Source: Leptospira kanakyensis
GTDB lineage: Bacteria > Spirochaetota > Leptospiria > Leptospirales > Leptospiraceae
DNA: 64,000 bases
Assembly (NCBI RefSeq): GCF_004769235.1
Contig: NZ_RQFG01000019.1
Location: forward strand, 372,001-436,000
Direction of reading: 5' to 3'
The notes beneath the pieces are model-generated. The model saw nothing but the letters and a program-made list of their open reading frames with translations. It had not been told where the DNA came from and did not search any database. Positions 8,634 to 16,855 of this stretch are shown here, in pieces. Position numbers and translations under genes: made by a program. Every line of letters starts with the position of its first letter. The first letter of the stretch is position 1.

Positions 8634-9839
8634 ATGCTCGTGCAAAGCAGTTTATCAGAAGTTCTTCGGGCGCGTGAAGAGTTGTATTCCCGGACAAATT
8701 GGACGGATCATACCTCGCAGTTACAAAACCGAGTGAAAGGGGAAGACCTTTCTCGGTACTTTGTACTAACAGAATCGGAAGAAATCGGAATCCGTGAAAC
8801 CATTCGTTTGCATGTATCTACCACACCTTATTATCTTTCATTGTCCAGTCCTGATGATCCGAATTGCCCCATTCGTAGGATGATTGTTCCGCGTTCCGAA
8901 GAAGCTGTGCTTTCCTCTGAAGAAAGTTCTGATCCTTTGGATGAAGAACGACTAAGCCCTGTTCGTGGGCTCACTCATATGTATCCGAACCGGGTGTTAT
9001 TATTTTCCAATCATTCTTGTAGTGTGTATTGCCGTCATTGTATGCGAGGTCGAAAGGTTTCTTCCAATGAAGAAAGAATGGAAAAAGGAGATTTGGAAAA
9101 GGCATTCGAATACATCCGAAACCATTCAGAAGTGGAGGATGTTGTGATTAGCGGGGGTGATCCCTTGAATCTAGCAGATTCCCGATTGGAATGGATTTTG
9201 TCGGAACTGAATTCCATCCCTCATGTTAAGATTTGTAGGTTAGGTACAAGAAATCCTGTCACTTTGCCTTTTCGCATCACAGGGGAACTGTGCAAAATCA
9301 TTGAAAAATATAACAACGACAAACTATCTATTTTTTGTAATACTCAGTTCAACCATCCCATCGAATGCACAAAGGAATCCAAAGCAGCCATCCTTCGTTT
9401 ATTGAAGGCAGGTGTATCTGTGGGAAACCAGTCTGTTCTTTTGAAAGGGATTAACGATGACGAAGAGACCATGCTCACTCTTCATAAAAAACTCCTGGAG
9501 ATGCGCATCCGTGCCTATTATCTCTATGATCCAGAACTGATCCCTGGTTCTAGAGGGTTTCGCACTCCGCTTGCCCGTGGGATAGAAATTGTAGAATATA
9601 TGCGGGGCAAAATTGGTGGGATGGGAATCCCTCAGTTTGTGAATGACCTTCCTGGTGGTGGAGGAAAAATCACCATTGCACCTAACTGGTATTTGGGTTA
9701 TATTCCTAAAACTCGCCAACATGTTTTTCGTTCCGCGGTCACTAAAAAAATCCACCTTTCCTTTGAACCAATAGATTCAAATAAAGAATCCTATTATCCT
9801 GTATTAAGTGAAGAGGATTTGGAGAAACTAGGTCTATGA
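8634..9839 (+). CDS. Lysine 2,3-aminomutase-like radical SAM, PLP enzyme
   Basis: This enzyme family moves the alpha-amino group of an amino acid to the beta carbon, using a radical SAM cluster and PLP. The 401-residue start at 8634 has GGAA upstream and fits the family's N-terminus; the frame is open further upstream only over the HAD gene. Cluster cysteines are C129, C133 and C136, followed by R138 (substrate carboxylate in clostridial KAM). ISGGDPL is the SAM-binding motif. K345 in PGGGGK should bind PLP. Of the two acidic residues that hold the lysine epsilon-amino group in KAM, one is conserved (D338) and the other is Glu (E301), at the same spacing. Length exceeds EpmB (about 340). Lysine or another basic amino acid is the likely substrate. 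Confidence 0.8.
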   Translation: MLVQSSLSEVLRAREELYSRTNWTDHTSQLQNRVKGEDLSRYFVLTESEEIGIRETIRLHVSTTPYYLSLSSPDDPNCPIRRMIVPRSEEAVLSSEESSDPLDEERLSPVRGLTHMYPNRVLLFSNHSCSVYCRHCMRGRKVSSNEERMEKGDLEKAFEYIRNHSEVEDVVISGGDPLNLADSRLEWILSELNSIPHVKICRLGTRNPVTLPFRITGELCKIIEKYNNDKLSIFCNTQFNHPIECTKESKAAILRLLKAGVSVGNQSVLLKGINDDEETMLTLHKKLLEMRIRAYYLYDPELIPGSRGFRTPLARGIEIVEYMRGKIGGMGIPQFVNDLPGGGGKITIAPNWYLGYIPKTRQHVFRSAVTKKIHLSFEPIDSNKESYYPVLSEEDLEKLGL

Positions 9840-10831
9840 AACGCACCGTCATCCTCGCTTGCGATTTGTATGATCCAAAAACTCCTGAACTCTGCCAAGA
9901 ATGGGAATCAGAAGAGACCATTCAGAATATGGAAAAAACCATCCAAACATTAGGATATGATGTGGCGGTTTTATCAAATCCATCCGAGATTGCCTCTGTT
10001 TTAAGTGGGATTCCTGTAACAGAAAGAACCCATTGGATGGTTTGGAATTTGGTAGAAGGATATCAGTCTCCGAATCGCGAGGCCTACATACCAGCGTTAT
10101 GCGAATACTTGGCAGTCCCTCACACAGGAAGTTCAGCGGCAGTCCAAACCCTCACTCTGGATAAATACAAAACCAAACTATTTTTAAAGTCTTTTGGAAT
10201 TCCAACGGCTGATTTCTGGTTAGTGGATGATCCAAAACAAAAACCGATCGAAAATTTTCCATTGTTTGTCAAACCGAATGGAGAGGGCTCGAGCCTTGGA
10301 ATTGGAGAAAAAAACCTCATCCAAACAGCTGCAGACTGGGATGAGGTAGTGCCAGCCCTTGTCGACAAATACAATAAGGTAATTGTTGAATCCTATTTAT
10401 CGGGAAGGGAACTCACAATCGGAGTTCTTGGAAACAAGGGAAATTACGAAGCCACAATACCGGCGTTTGTCGAATATCCGGGATCAGTTTACAGTGATCT
10501 TCTTAAATCAAAAGAAAGTTTTGTAGAATCTTTGGATTTTATAGTCCCAGAAGGACTTTCTAAGTCGCTCCAGACTTATGCCATTCAAATTGCCGATTTA
10601 CTCGGAAGTTCTGGATACCTTCGTATCGATTTTAAATTGGAAAAAAACTTTCCTTATCTACTAGAAGTAAATGCGACTCCTGGATTTTCTTCTATTTACT
10701 CCACCTTGCCTTTGTTATGGGAAAACGGTGGAAAAACATACTCAGAACTCCTAAACCATTGTTTGGATCTGGGATTTTCTGAATACCAACATCATCATCG
10801 TTACAATTACGCAAAGGATAGAAACCTATGA
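9836..10831 (+). CDS. ATP-grasp ligase related to D-Ala-D-Ala ligase
   Basis: ATP-grasp ligases activate a carboxylate as an acyl phosphate and join it to an amine. The 331-residue protein overlaps the aminomutase stop by four bases (ATGA), which implies coupled translation. It has the D-Ala ligase layout: NLVEG ... [25 protein letters not shown] near 109-114, [13 protein letters not shown] at 145-157, [13 protein letters not shown], and the magnesium site D265, E277 and N279 in RIDF and LLEVNATPG. The N-terminal region does not match the usual Ddl HGxxGEDG loop, so the acceptor or donor probably differs from D-alanine. The operon suggests that a beta-amino acid from the upstream enzyme is one substrate, but that is inference. 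Confidence 0.8.
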   Translation: MKRTVILACDLYDPKTPELCQEWESEETIQNMEKTIQTLGYDVAVLSNPSEIASVLSGIPVTERTHWMVWNLVEGYQSPNREAYIPALCEYLAVPHTGSSAAVQTLTLDKYKTKLFLKSFGIPTADFWLVDDPKQKPIENFPLFVKPNGEGSSLGIGEKNLIQTAADWDEVVPALVDKYNKVIVESYLSGRELTIGVLGNKGNYEATIPAFVEYPGSVYSDLLKSKESFVESLDFIVPEGLSKSLQTYAIQIADLLGSSGYLRIDFKLEKNFPYLLEVNATPGFSSIYSTLPLLWENGGKTYSELLNHCLDLGFSEYQHHHRYNYAKDRNL

Positions 10832-11502
10832 ACATCGTCGAAACTTTAAAACAGGATGTGGAAACCCATCCTGTCCTTAAATCGCAATGGTTATTAGAAC
10901 GAAATATTTCAATGAGTTTTAATGACTTAATTTTATGGCTTAGCCAGGAATATTTTGTCTCCATTGGATTTGTAGATTGGTTTTTACTAGTAGCCGCGAA
11001 AACTAGAGACCAAAATGCAAAGATTGTCCTTGTGGAAAATATTTGGGGGGAACTTGGAGAAGGAAAAATAGAAGACACCCATGTTTCGATTCTAATTGAA
11101 TTTTTAACAAAACTAAACTTTGATTTTGAAAACCACAAGTTATTACCAGAAACAAAAACCTACTTGGATAAAATGGAATCCATCATTGAAAAAGGTTTCT
11201 TTTATGGACTAGGGGCACTTGGACCTGCGAATGAATACCTACTCAAATTAGAATACTCGCAGATTGCTCTCGCCTACAAAAAACTAAAATCAGAAATGGC
11301 ACTGCCAGAAGGTAAATTTTTTCAAGTGAACTTGGATGCAGATGAAGGCCATAGCCAACGAATGTTTGAACTCATTCAGGAAACAGCAATCACGGACGAA
11401 TCAAAAAAACAAGTGATCGAAGGGAATTTACTCGCTCTTGCCGCGCGGGAAGATTTTTATACAGGACTTTCTCGTTTAGACAAAGAACGTGTTCTAAGTT
11501 AG
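10828..11502 (+). CDS. Heme-oxygenase-like metal oxidase (CADD/PqqC-like fold)
   Basis: The 224-residue, mostly helical protein overlaps the ATP-grasp gene by four bases. Its ligand spacing matches the di-iron sites of heme-oxygenase-like oxidases such as chlamydial CADD: E78 and H85 seven apart (GELGEGKIEDTH), E136 (GPANEYL), and a last-helix NxxxDxxH motif with D172 and H175. The residue expected to be the first histidine of that motif is Asn168 here (AAC, one base from CAC). Members of this family cleave C-C bonds, N-oxygenate amines or make p-aminobenzoate. In this operon a role in oxidising or tailoring a beta-amino acid conjugate is plausible. Whether two metals bind is uncertain. Confidence 0.65.
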   Translation: MNIVETLKQDVETHPVLKSQWLLERNISMSFNDLILWLSQEYFVSIGFVDWFLLVAAKTRDQNAKIVLVENIWGELGEGKIEDTHVSILIEFLTKLNFDFENHKLLPETKTYLDKMESIIEKGFFYGLGALGPANEYLLKLEYSQIALAYKKLKSEMALPEGKFFQVNLDADEGHSQRMFELIQETAITDESKKQVIEGNLLALAAREDFYTGLSRLDKERVLS

Positions 11503-11847
11503 GTTCTTTCGAAACCGTTTTAACAGATACATTGTTGCCATTCCGAGAAATGGAACTAGGGGCAGATACAAAAGGAAACTAAAGTATTTGTATTTGTCCA
11601 TTTTCCAAAAAAGTTGTCTAACGGCAAAAAATCCAGGGTAACGATTTCCTGATTCGATGAATTGGACTTCTCCCGCACAAAGATCTTTGTTTAGTTGTTT
11701 GTGGATGGAATGAAGTTCTGTGTCTGTTAGTTGGTGAAAGGAAACAATGGCAACCTGATCCTTTGTTTTTTCACGTATGGATTTGGCAAGGCGGGTACAA
11801 AACCCACAGTTTCCATCATAAACTAAAACTGAATTTTTAGACAACAT
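11494..11847 (-). CDS. DCC-family thiol-disulfide oxidoreductase-like protein (DUF393)
   Basis: The 117-residue protein begins with the family hallmark VYDGNCGFCTRLAKSI, a CxxC-type motif in a thioredoxin-like fold. It then has SFHQLTDTELHSI and a hydrophobic C-terminal part (YFSFLLYLPLVPFLGMATMYLL), probably membrane-associated. DCC proteins are thought to be disulfide or thiol-active, but their partners are mostly unknown. The 3' end overlaps that of the heme-oxygenase-like gene in a tail-to-tail arrangement by nine bases. It lies four bases after the acetyltransferase gene on the same strand and may belong to that transcript. Confidence 0.75.
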   Translation of the reverse strand: MLSKNSVLVYDGNCGFCTRLAKSIREKTKDQVAIVSFHQLTDTELHSIHKQLNKDLCAGEVQFIESGNRYPGFFAVRQLFWKMDKYKYFSFLLYLPLVPFLGMATMYLLKRFRKNLT

Positions 11848-11851
11848 TTGG

Positions 11852-13003
11852 CTATACTACTTTGGAAAAAAAATCTTCCGGTTGTGCTTTTAATGTTTGG
11901 ATGGTTGCTGGGATGAGTGACTGGTCCAGCCCCAACCAATAATAATACCAACTATCATCTTTTTCTATCCCTTGTGCGACTGACATATACCATTTATTGA
12001 TATTATTGTCCGGTTTACTTCGCCAAAATAGGGGACGGCAACGTTCCAAAATTTGGTCCCAAATGTCTCGACCGACACCTGCACCTCTTGCCACACCATT
12101 GACAGCAAATTTAGAAAGTAAAAATCCATGTTCTGTTTTTTGCATCCAAGCGCAGGCCCGGTAAGATTCTTCTAAAAATAAAACATCAAATTTAGTTTTG
12201 TAAAATTCAGGTTTTAATGGTTTTCCAAAAGATTCCTCAATGAGTTGGAAAACTCTTTGCATATCAACATCATCTGTAGAATGGCAAACTTTGATTTTGT
12301 TTTTTCGCTTAACGAGAGTTCCACTTCCCTTAACTGTAAAAAGTTCTGTAAGCAAAGTGAATGGGGAAGTGAGAACAATACTAAATTTTGGATCCTCTAT
12401 TTTTGACAATAGATCCTCAGAAAGTTGTATGAATTCATTTTGTGATCTAGATATAGCTGTTCCCTCTGGTAAGGTCAACCGCGAGTCACTCTGTAAGATG
12501 GATTTTACCTTATTTGTATTTGGATCTTTCAGTGGACCATCGATGGAAACATAAATAACCTTAGAAGAATGGAGGATGGAGCGACAACGATCCAAAAGTG
12601 CTGAAAGTTTTTCTGATTCATCATCCCAAAGTAGGATAGGAATTTTTTTCTGACGAATGCTACTGATGACTTCTTCTTTGAGTGGTTGGTTTCGATCTAC
12701 CACTTGATAGGAAAAACCAAGACTCCTTTCTCCATCTGCATTCATTTGTTCGAGTGGGAAAAAAACCTTTAAGTATTGGAAACTATCTACTTCTAAAACA
12801 ACAAAGGGAAAAAGATCGAGTTGGTAGAGGAGTTTTAGATCTGAAAATAAAGCCTCTGAACTATTAAAAATAGTTTCTGAGTCGGCATACAGAATCGCAA
12901 ACGATTCGGGAGATAAAGATTGGAATTCTTTTAAGAATAGAAGTCCATCTCTTGGATCTCTTGTGATTTCAAAGACTCTGCTGAGTACGTCTTTGGAGTT
13001 CAT
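11852..13003 (-). CDS. N-acetylglutamate synthase-like protein with kinase-like N-terminus and NAT (DUF619) domain
   Basis: The 383-residue protein has two parts. The N-terminal about 210 residues resemble an amino-acid-kinase fold, ending in a TVKGSGTLVKRKN turn known from acetylglutamate kinase/synthase proteins. The C-terminal part is a GNAT acetyltransferase of the vertebrate-NAGS type: KFAVNGVARGAGVGRDIWDQI, followed by LFWRSKPDNNINKWY. This suggests that it acetylates glutamate for arginine synthesis. Catalytic kinase motifs look eroded, so the N-terminal domain is probably structural or regulatory. Start ATG 13003 overlaps the stop of the upstream methyltransferase by four bases. Another acetyl acceptor remains possible. 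Confidence 0.6.
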   Translation of the reverse strand: MNSKDVLSRVFEITRDPRDGLLFLKEFQSLSPESFAILYADSETIFNSSEALFSDLKLLYQLDLFPFVVLEVDSFQYLKVFFPLEQMNADGERSLGFSYQVVDRNQPLKEEVISSIRQKKIPILLWDDESEKLSALLDRCRSILHSSKVIYVSIDGPLKDPNTNKVKSILQSDSRLTLPEGTAISRSQNEFIQLSEDLLSKIEDPKFSIVLTSPFTLLTELFTVKGSGTLVKRKNKIKVCHSTDDVDMQRVFQLIEESFGKPLKPEFYKTKFDVLFLEESYRACAWMQKTEHGFLLSKFAVNGVARGAGVGRDIWDQILERCRPLFWRSKPDNNINKWYMSVAQGIEKDDSWYYYWLGLDQSLIPATIQTLKAQPEDFFSKVV

Positions 13004-14133
13004 TTCCCCCCTCTAATCTCATAATCTACAATCTTTGCCTTGAGGTTTGCATGTTTCAAACTTAAATGTGCGTTTTCTTTGAGTCCAAACTTCCCAAGGA
13101 GAGAAAAATCTCCCGAAAGAACCGTAAACTTCCAACCACCAAACTCATTTTTAATGACCTTTCCAAATTGGAAGTACATCTCTTTTAGGTCATCCATTGG
13201 TTTTCCAATCCGATCCCCATACGGCGGATTTGTGACCACATGACCTTTGTCTCCAAATGTGTTTTTTAGGTCCAAACAGTTTCCCACTTCAAAGGAAACA
13301 AAGTCTTCGACTCCTGCCTCATAAGCGTTTTCTTTTGCTATGCGAATCGCTTCTGGATCCACATCAAATCCAAAAAGATGAGGAGAGTTTGGTTTTTCCA
13401 TTTTTCTTTCGGAAAATACATAAGTAGGAAATAAAATCTGAAAAACTGGTGATTCGGCAAATAGAAACCGATTGATTTCGCCGTAAAGACGTTCTCTAAG
13501 AGCTGCTTCAATGAGAATGGTTCCTGACCCGCACATTGGATCCACTAAAGTATTTCCCTCTTTCCAACCAGAGACTTCGAGCATAGCTTGTGCAATGGGT
13601 TCTCGAACAGGAGCGTTTCCTGCAAAGAGTCTATATCCTCGTCTTCCGACAGGATCCCCGGAAAATGAAAGTTCAATGCTAAATTTATCTGTATGAGACC
13701 GGACAACGATGGTGATGTCTGCCATACGTTTTTCGATTTCAGGAAGAGGGATTTTTTTACTTCGCAAACGATCGAGTACTGCATCTTTCATACGATGCAT
13801 GGTAAACTCTGAGTTTTTTAATTTGTCCTTGGTTTCTGCATCAATTCGAAAACTAACTTCTGGGCCAATGTATTTTTCCCAAGGAAGTTCACTGGCTTTG
13901 GCATAAAACTCATCATAAGTTTCTGCATTGTCATGTAATAACTGTAAGTTAAGTCTAGAGGCAAATTTTGTATGAATGGCAAACTGGATGACATCTTCCT
14001 TTTTGCCGGAAAAAAAAACTCCGCCCCGATTGGAGCTGCCTATTTTGAGATGGTGAGTTTTTAATTCGGATTCCAAAAGCGGAGATAGTCCTTCTCCGCA
14101 AATGGCATGGTAAGTGGGGTGAGTAGGTTTTAT
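13000..14133 (-). CDS. 23S rRNA guanine-N2 methyltransferase, RlmL N-terminal type; apparent ATA start
   Basis: The protein has a THUMP-like N-terminal region and a methyltransferase domain. The latter carries VDPMCGSGTILIEAAL (SAM site), FGFDVDPEAIRIAKENA and the base-flipping motif TNPPYG, as in the RlmL/Trm11 family. The first standard start codon (TTG 14076) would cut off the conserved stretch TYHAICGEGLSPLLESEL. The frame stays open upstream, and an ATA at 14133-14131 has AGGAG seven bases before it. That ATA overlaps the bacterioferritin stop as ATAA, mirroring the usual ATGA coupling. I therefore place the start there (377 residues). A sequencing error or the shorter TTG start are alternatives. 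The NAGS-like gene overlaps downstream. Confidence 0.7.
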   Translation of the reverse strand: MKPTHPTYHAICGEGLSPLLESELKTHHLKIGSSNRGGVFFSGKKEDVIQFAIHTKFASRLNLQLLHDNAETYDEFYAKASELPWEKYIGPEVSFRIDAETKDKLKNSEFTMHRMKDAVLDRLRSKKIPLPEIEKRMADITIVVRSHTDKFSIELSFSGDPVGRRGYRLFAGNAPVREPIAQAMLEVSGWKEGNTLVDPMCGSGTILIEAALRERLYGEINRFLFAESPVFQILFPTYVFSERKMEKPNSPHLFGFDVDPEAIRIAKENAYEAGVEDFVSFEVGNCLDLKNTFGDKGHVVTNPPYGDRIGKPMDDLKEMYFQFGKVIKNEFGGWKFTVLSGDFSLLGKFGLKENAHLSLKHANLKAKIVDYEIRGGK

Positions 14134-14606
14134 TCCGAGTCTCCTAATTTTTGAGCCAAGTAGTTTTGGATGCTAATCGAATCAATAATGGATTTTTGTG
14201 TTTCAATCCAATCGATATGTTCTTCTTCGGAAACAAGGATTTTTTCCAAAAGTTCTCTTGTTCCATTGTCTTTGGAAGTTACACAGATATCAATCCCTCG
14301 ATTCAATCGTTCTACAGCATTGTATTCGAGTTGTAAATCATGTTCCAACATTTCCGGAACTGTTTGGCCTACGTTGATTTTTAAATATTTTTGTAAGTCA
14401 GGAGTTCCATCAAAAAACAGAATCCTTTCGATGATTTCATCAGCATGTTTCATCTCTTCGATGGATTCTTTTCTGAGGTAATCCGCCAGTTCCAAATAAC
14501 CCCAATTTTTACAGAGTTTTGCATGAATAAAATACTGATTGATGGCTGTGAGTTCTGCAGCTAGAACTTCCGCTAAAATGTCGATTACTTCTTTTTTTCC
14601 CTTCAT
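14130..14606 (-). CDS. bfr: Bacterioferritin
   Basis: Bacterioferritin forms a 24-subunit cage that oxidises Fe(II) and stores it as a mineral. The 158-residue length is exactly usual. All ferroxidase ligands are present at canonical positions: E18, E51, H54, E94, E127 and H130. Met52 is present for inter-subunit haem binding, which separates it from non-haem ferritins. The start ATG 14606 follows a leader of about 25 bases. It heads a minus-strand group with the rRNA methyltransferase and NAGS-like genes. No convincing Fur box was found upstream, but a 7-base direct repeat (TAATTGG at 14631 and 14643) overlaps the promoter region. Confidence 0.92.
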   Translation of the reverse strand: MKGKKEVIDILAEVLAAELTAINQYFIHAKLCKNWGYLELADYLRKESIEEMKHADEIIERILFFDGTPDLQKYLKINVGQTVPEMLEHDLQLEYNAVERLNRGIDICVTSKDNGTRELLEKILVSEEEHIDWIETQKSIIDSISIQNYLAQKLGDSE

Positions 14607-14633
14607 ATGGGTAGCCTCATTTTCTCTCTTTAA

Positions 14634-14667
14634 TTGGAAAGATAATTGGTTTTCATAGAATAGGCAA
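14634..14667. promoter_or_regulatory. Overlapping divergent promoters for bfr and the thiolase-like gene
   Basis: On the plus strand, TTGGAA (14634-14639) and TAGAAT (14656-14661) are spaced by 16 bases upstream of the thiolase-like start. On the minus strand, TTGCCT (14667-14662) and TATCTT (14644-14639) are spaced by 17 bases upstream of bfr. The two sets overlap. A direct repeat TAATTGG with a 12-base period covers the same place. The matches are moderate, so this is tentative. Confidence 0.3.
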
Positions 14668-14684
14668 GCGTAAAGTATATTCTA

Positions 14685-15785
14685 ATGAAGAAAGTTTACA
14701 TTCACAATCCATCATTGAGTGTATTCGGAAAACACAAAGGATCACAACTTGATTTATCCTTTGCGACCGCAAAACAATCTGTACATGAGTTTCAATCTCA
14801 CAAAATTCAGTTCATTATCTACGCTAGTTTTTCGCCTGATTCTTATAATAAAGAGTACCATTTATCCGCCAAACTTCCTGGGTTACTTGGACTTCGCGAT
14901 GTTTATTCCATAAGAATGGAAACGGCATCTTCTTCTGGTGCCTCTGCCTTTCAATTGGGAGTGAATTTGATTCTCAGTGGAAGATACGACCATGGACTCG
15001 TTGTGGCAACTGAACTTATGAGCCAACTCAACCGAGAAGAGAGTAATCTTTTGTTAGGTTCCGTTCTTTCTGATTCACAAAGGGCTTTAGGAATGTCCAT
15101 GGCACAGGGTGGGGCCATGATCACTCGTAAGTATTTGGATGACTACGGATACAAAGAAGAAGATCTTTTTGCGATCGCGAAGAAACTTCATGACAATGGC
15201 CTCTTGAATCCCAAAGCCCATATCAAGAAGAATTTAAGCCTGGAAGAATACCAAAACCAAACAAAAATCGCAAGCCCTTTAGGTTTGTATGATATCTCAC
15301 CTTTGTCTGATGGATCGGCAGCCCTCATCCTCTCCAAAAACCCAAGTTCCATTTCTGTCAAAGGGATGGGTTCCGGAACCGCTCCTTTTTTAACTTCAGC
15401 AGATCCCAGTTTTCTTGCCAATCGTATCGCTTTTGAAAAAGCCTATGCTGAGTCAGGTGTGGATCCGAGTGATATTGATTTTGCGGAATTACACGATGCT
15501 TTCACTCCCTTTGAACTTGTGGGTGCGGAAGATGCTGGATTTTTCAAACGAGGAGAAGCTTTATTCCAAGTCAAGGCGGGACTCACTCATCCTAAGGGAA
15601 AAATCCCTATCAATTCGTCTGGTGGGCTTAAATCACGAGGCCATCCCGTGGGTGCTTCGGGACTCGCACAAATTGTCGAACTTTGTCGCTTCTTTGAGGA
15701 ATGGCCTGAAAAGCGGTTGGCAGTAGCACAAAGTATAGGTGGACTTGCTACAAACAACTTTGTGTCGATATTAGAAAGAGACTGA
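14685..15785 (+). CDS. Thiolase-like protein lacking the nucleophilic cysteine
   Basis: The 366-residue protein has the SCP2/non-decarboxylating thiolase layout. It keeps AELHDAFTPFEL, GGLKSRGHPVGASG and the terminal QSIGG. In the N-terminal active-site segment, however, the usual E-x-A-C-x-S-G reads ETASSSG, so the acyl-accepting cysteine is Ser82 (TCT, one base from TGT). Without that cysteine, normal thiolysis or Claisen condensation is not expected. It may be an accessory or hydrolase-like relative, or inactive. It is followed by the heptosyltransferase-like gene with a one-base overlap (TGATG), so the two are probably co-transcribed. The fold assignment is firm and the activity is not. 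Confidence 0.7.
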   Translation: MKKVYIHNPSLSVFGKHKGSQLDLSFATAKQSVHEFQSHKIQFIIYASFSPDSYNKEYHLSAKLPGLLGLRDVYSIRMETASSSGASAFQLGVNLILSGRYDHGLVVATELMSQLNREESNLLLGSVLSDSQRALGMSMAQGGAMITRKYLDDYGYKEEDLFAIAKKLHDNGLLNPKAHIKKNLSLEEYQNQTKIASPLGLYDISPLSDGSAALILSKNPSSISVKGMGSGTAPFLTSADPSFLANRIAFEKAYAESGVDPSDIDFAELHDAFTPFELVGAEDAGFFKRGEALFQVKAGLTHPKGKIPINSSGGLKSRGHPVGASGLAQIVELCRFFEEWPEKRLAVAQSIGGLATNNFVSILERD

Positions 15786-16855
15786 TGCCCGAAAAAATAC
15801 TGATCATCCAAACTGCTTTTTTAGGTGACCTGATCCTATCTACTTCGTTTTTCCATGCGGTAAAAACAGAACACCCAGGGGCGGAAATCCATGTACTTGT
15901 GAATGCAGGTACTGAGTCTGTTTTGGAAAATAACCCCGATCTAACTAAGGTTTGGTCATTGGACAAAAAAAGGATTAAAAAAAATCCTTTTGCGTTTCTG
16001 CATTTTGCTGGTTTGTTAAAAAAAGAATCCTTTAACAAAGTATATTCAGCCCATTTTTCTTTTCGATCCAGTTTATTGTCTTACCTCACACGTGCACCCA
16101 TTCGGATTGGATACAAAGAATCTGGATTTTCTTTTTTACATACAAGGACTGTACAAAGACCCAAACAAGGTCCCCATGAAGTGGAAAAACTTTTTTCACT
16201 ATTATTTGAAGCTTATGATTATCCAAGCGGAAGAGAAAGAAGGCCTTATCTATTTCCAGGCCAACTAGAAGAGGATTCCTTCCTAACCAAAAAAAAGGGA
16301 ATCCTGACAAGTGATGAAGGATACATCCTCATCGCACCATCATCCCTTTGGGAAACCAAACGGATGCCAGAAGAAAAATTTGTCAGTGTCATCACCCAAA
16401 TCTTACGCAAAAGAAAAGAAACTGTGATTCTTATTGGTAGTAAGGTTGATTTGGAAATTGAAAATACAATCTTTCGTCTGATGAAAACGGAACCATTGGA
16501 ATTAAGGGAAAGAGAACGTTTATTTTCCCTTGTGGGCAAAACAAATTTAAAAGAACTAATGGTTTGGATTCGAAATGCAAACGCCATTGTTTCTAACGAC
16601 TCCAGTCCCATTCATTTTGCCTCTGCATTTAATACTCCGACCGTAATGCTTTACGGGGCAACCATCCCGGCCTTTGGATACGGAAGCCTTTCCGATAGAC
16701 ATAAAATCATGGAGGTAAAAGGTTTAAATTGTAGGCCATGTGGGATCCACGGCGGACGAATTTGTCCTGAAGGGCATTTCCGTTGTATGATGGACCAAAA
16801 CCCTGTCCGTATTTTTGAGGCCTTAGAGGAAGTCATCTCTCATGAAATTACCTGA
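15785..16855 (+). CDS. Glycosyltransferase family 9, ADP-heptose:LPS heptosyltransferase-like
   Basis: Family 9 transferases add heptose to the lipopolysaccharide core. The 356-residue protein starts with the typical ILIIQTAFLGDLILSTSF. It has FSFRSSLLSYLTRAPIRIGY in the middle and IAPSSLWETKRMP with SNDSSPIHFASAFNTPTVMLYG in the nucleotide-sugar half. The C-terminus contains four or more cysteines (CRPCGIHGGRICPEGHFRC), as in many WaaF-like proteins. It acts at the inner face of the inner membrane. The gene overlaps the thiolase-like stop and the pepP start, forming a three-gene run. The specific acceptor in leptospiral LPS is not known. Confidence 0.8.
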   Translation: MPEKILIIQTAFLGDLILSTSFFHAVKTEHPGAEIHVLVNAGTESVLENNPDLTKVWSLDKKRIKKNPFAFLHFAGLLKKESFNKVYSAHFSFRSSLLSYLTRAPIRIGYKESGFSFLHTRTVQRPKQGPHEVEKLFSLLFEAYDYPSGRERRPYLFPGQLEEDSFLTKKKGILTSDEGYILIAPSSLWETKRMPEEKFVSVITQILRKRKETVILIGSKVDLEIENTIFRLMKTEPLELRERERLFSLVGKTNLKELMVWIRNANAIVSNDSSPIHFASAFNTPTVMLYGATIPAFGYGSLSDRHKIMEVKGLNCRPCGIHGGRICPEGHFRCMMDQNPVRIFEALEEVISHEIT

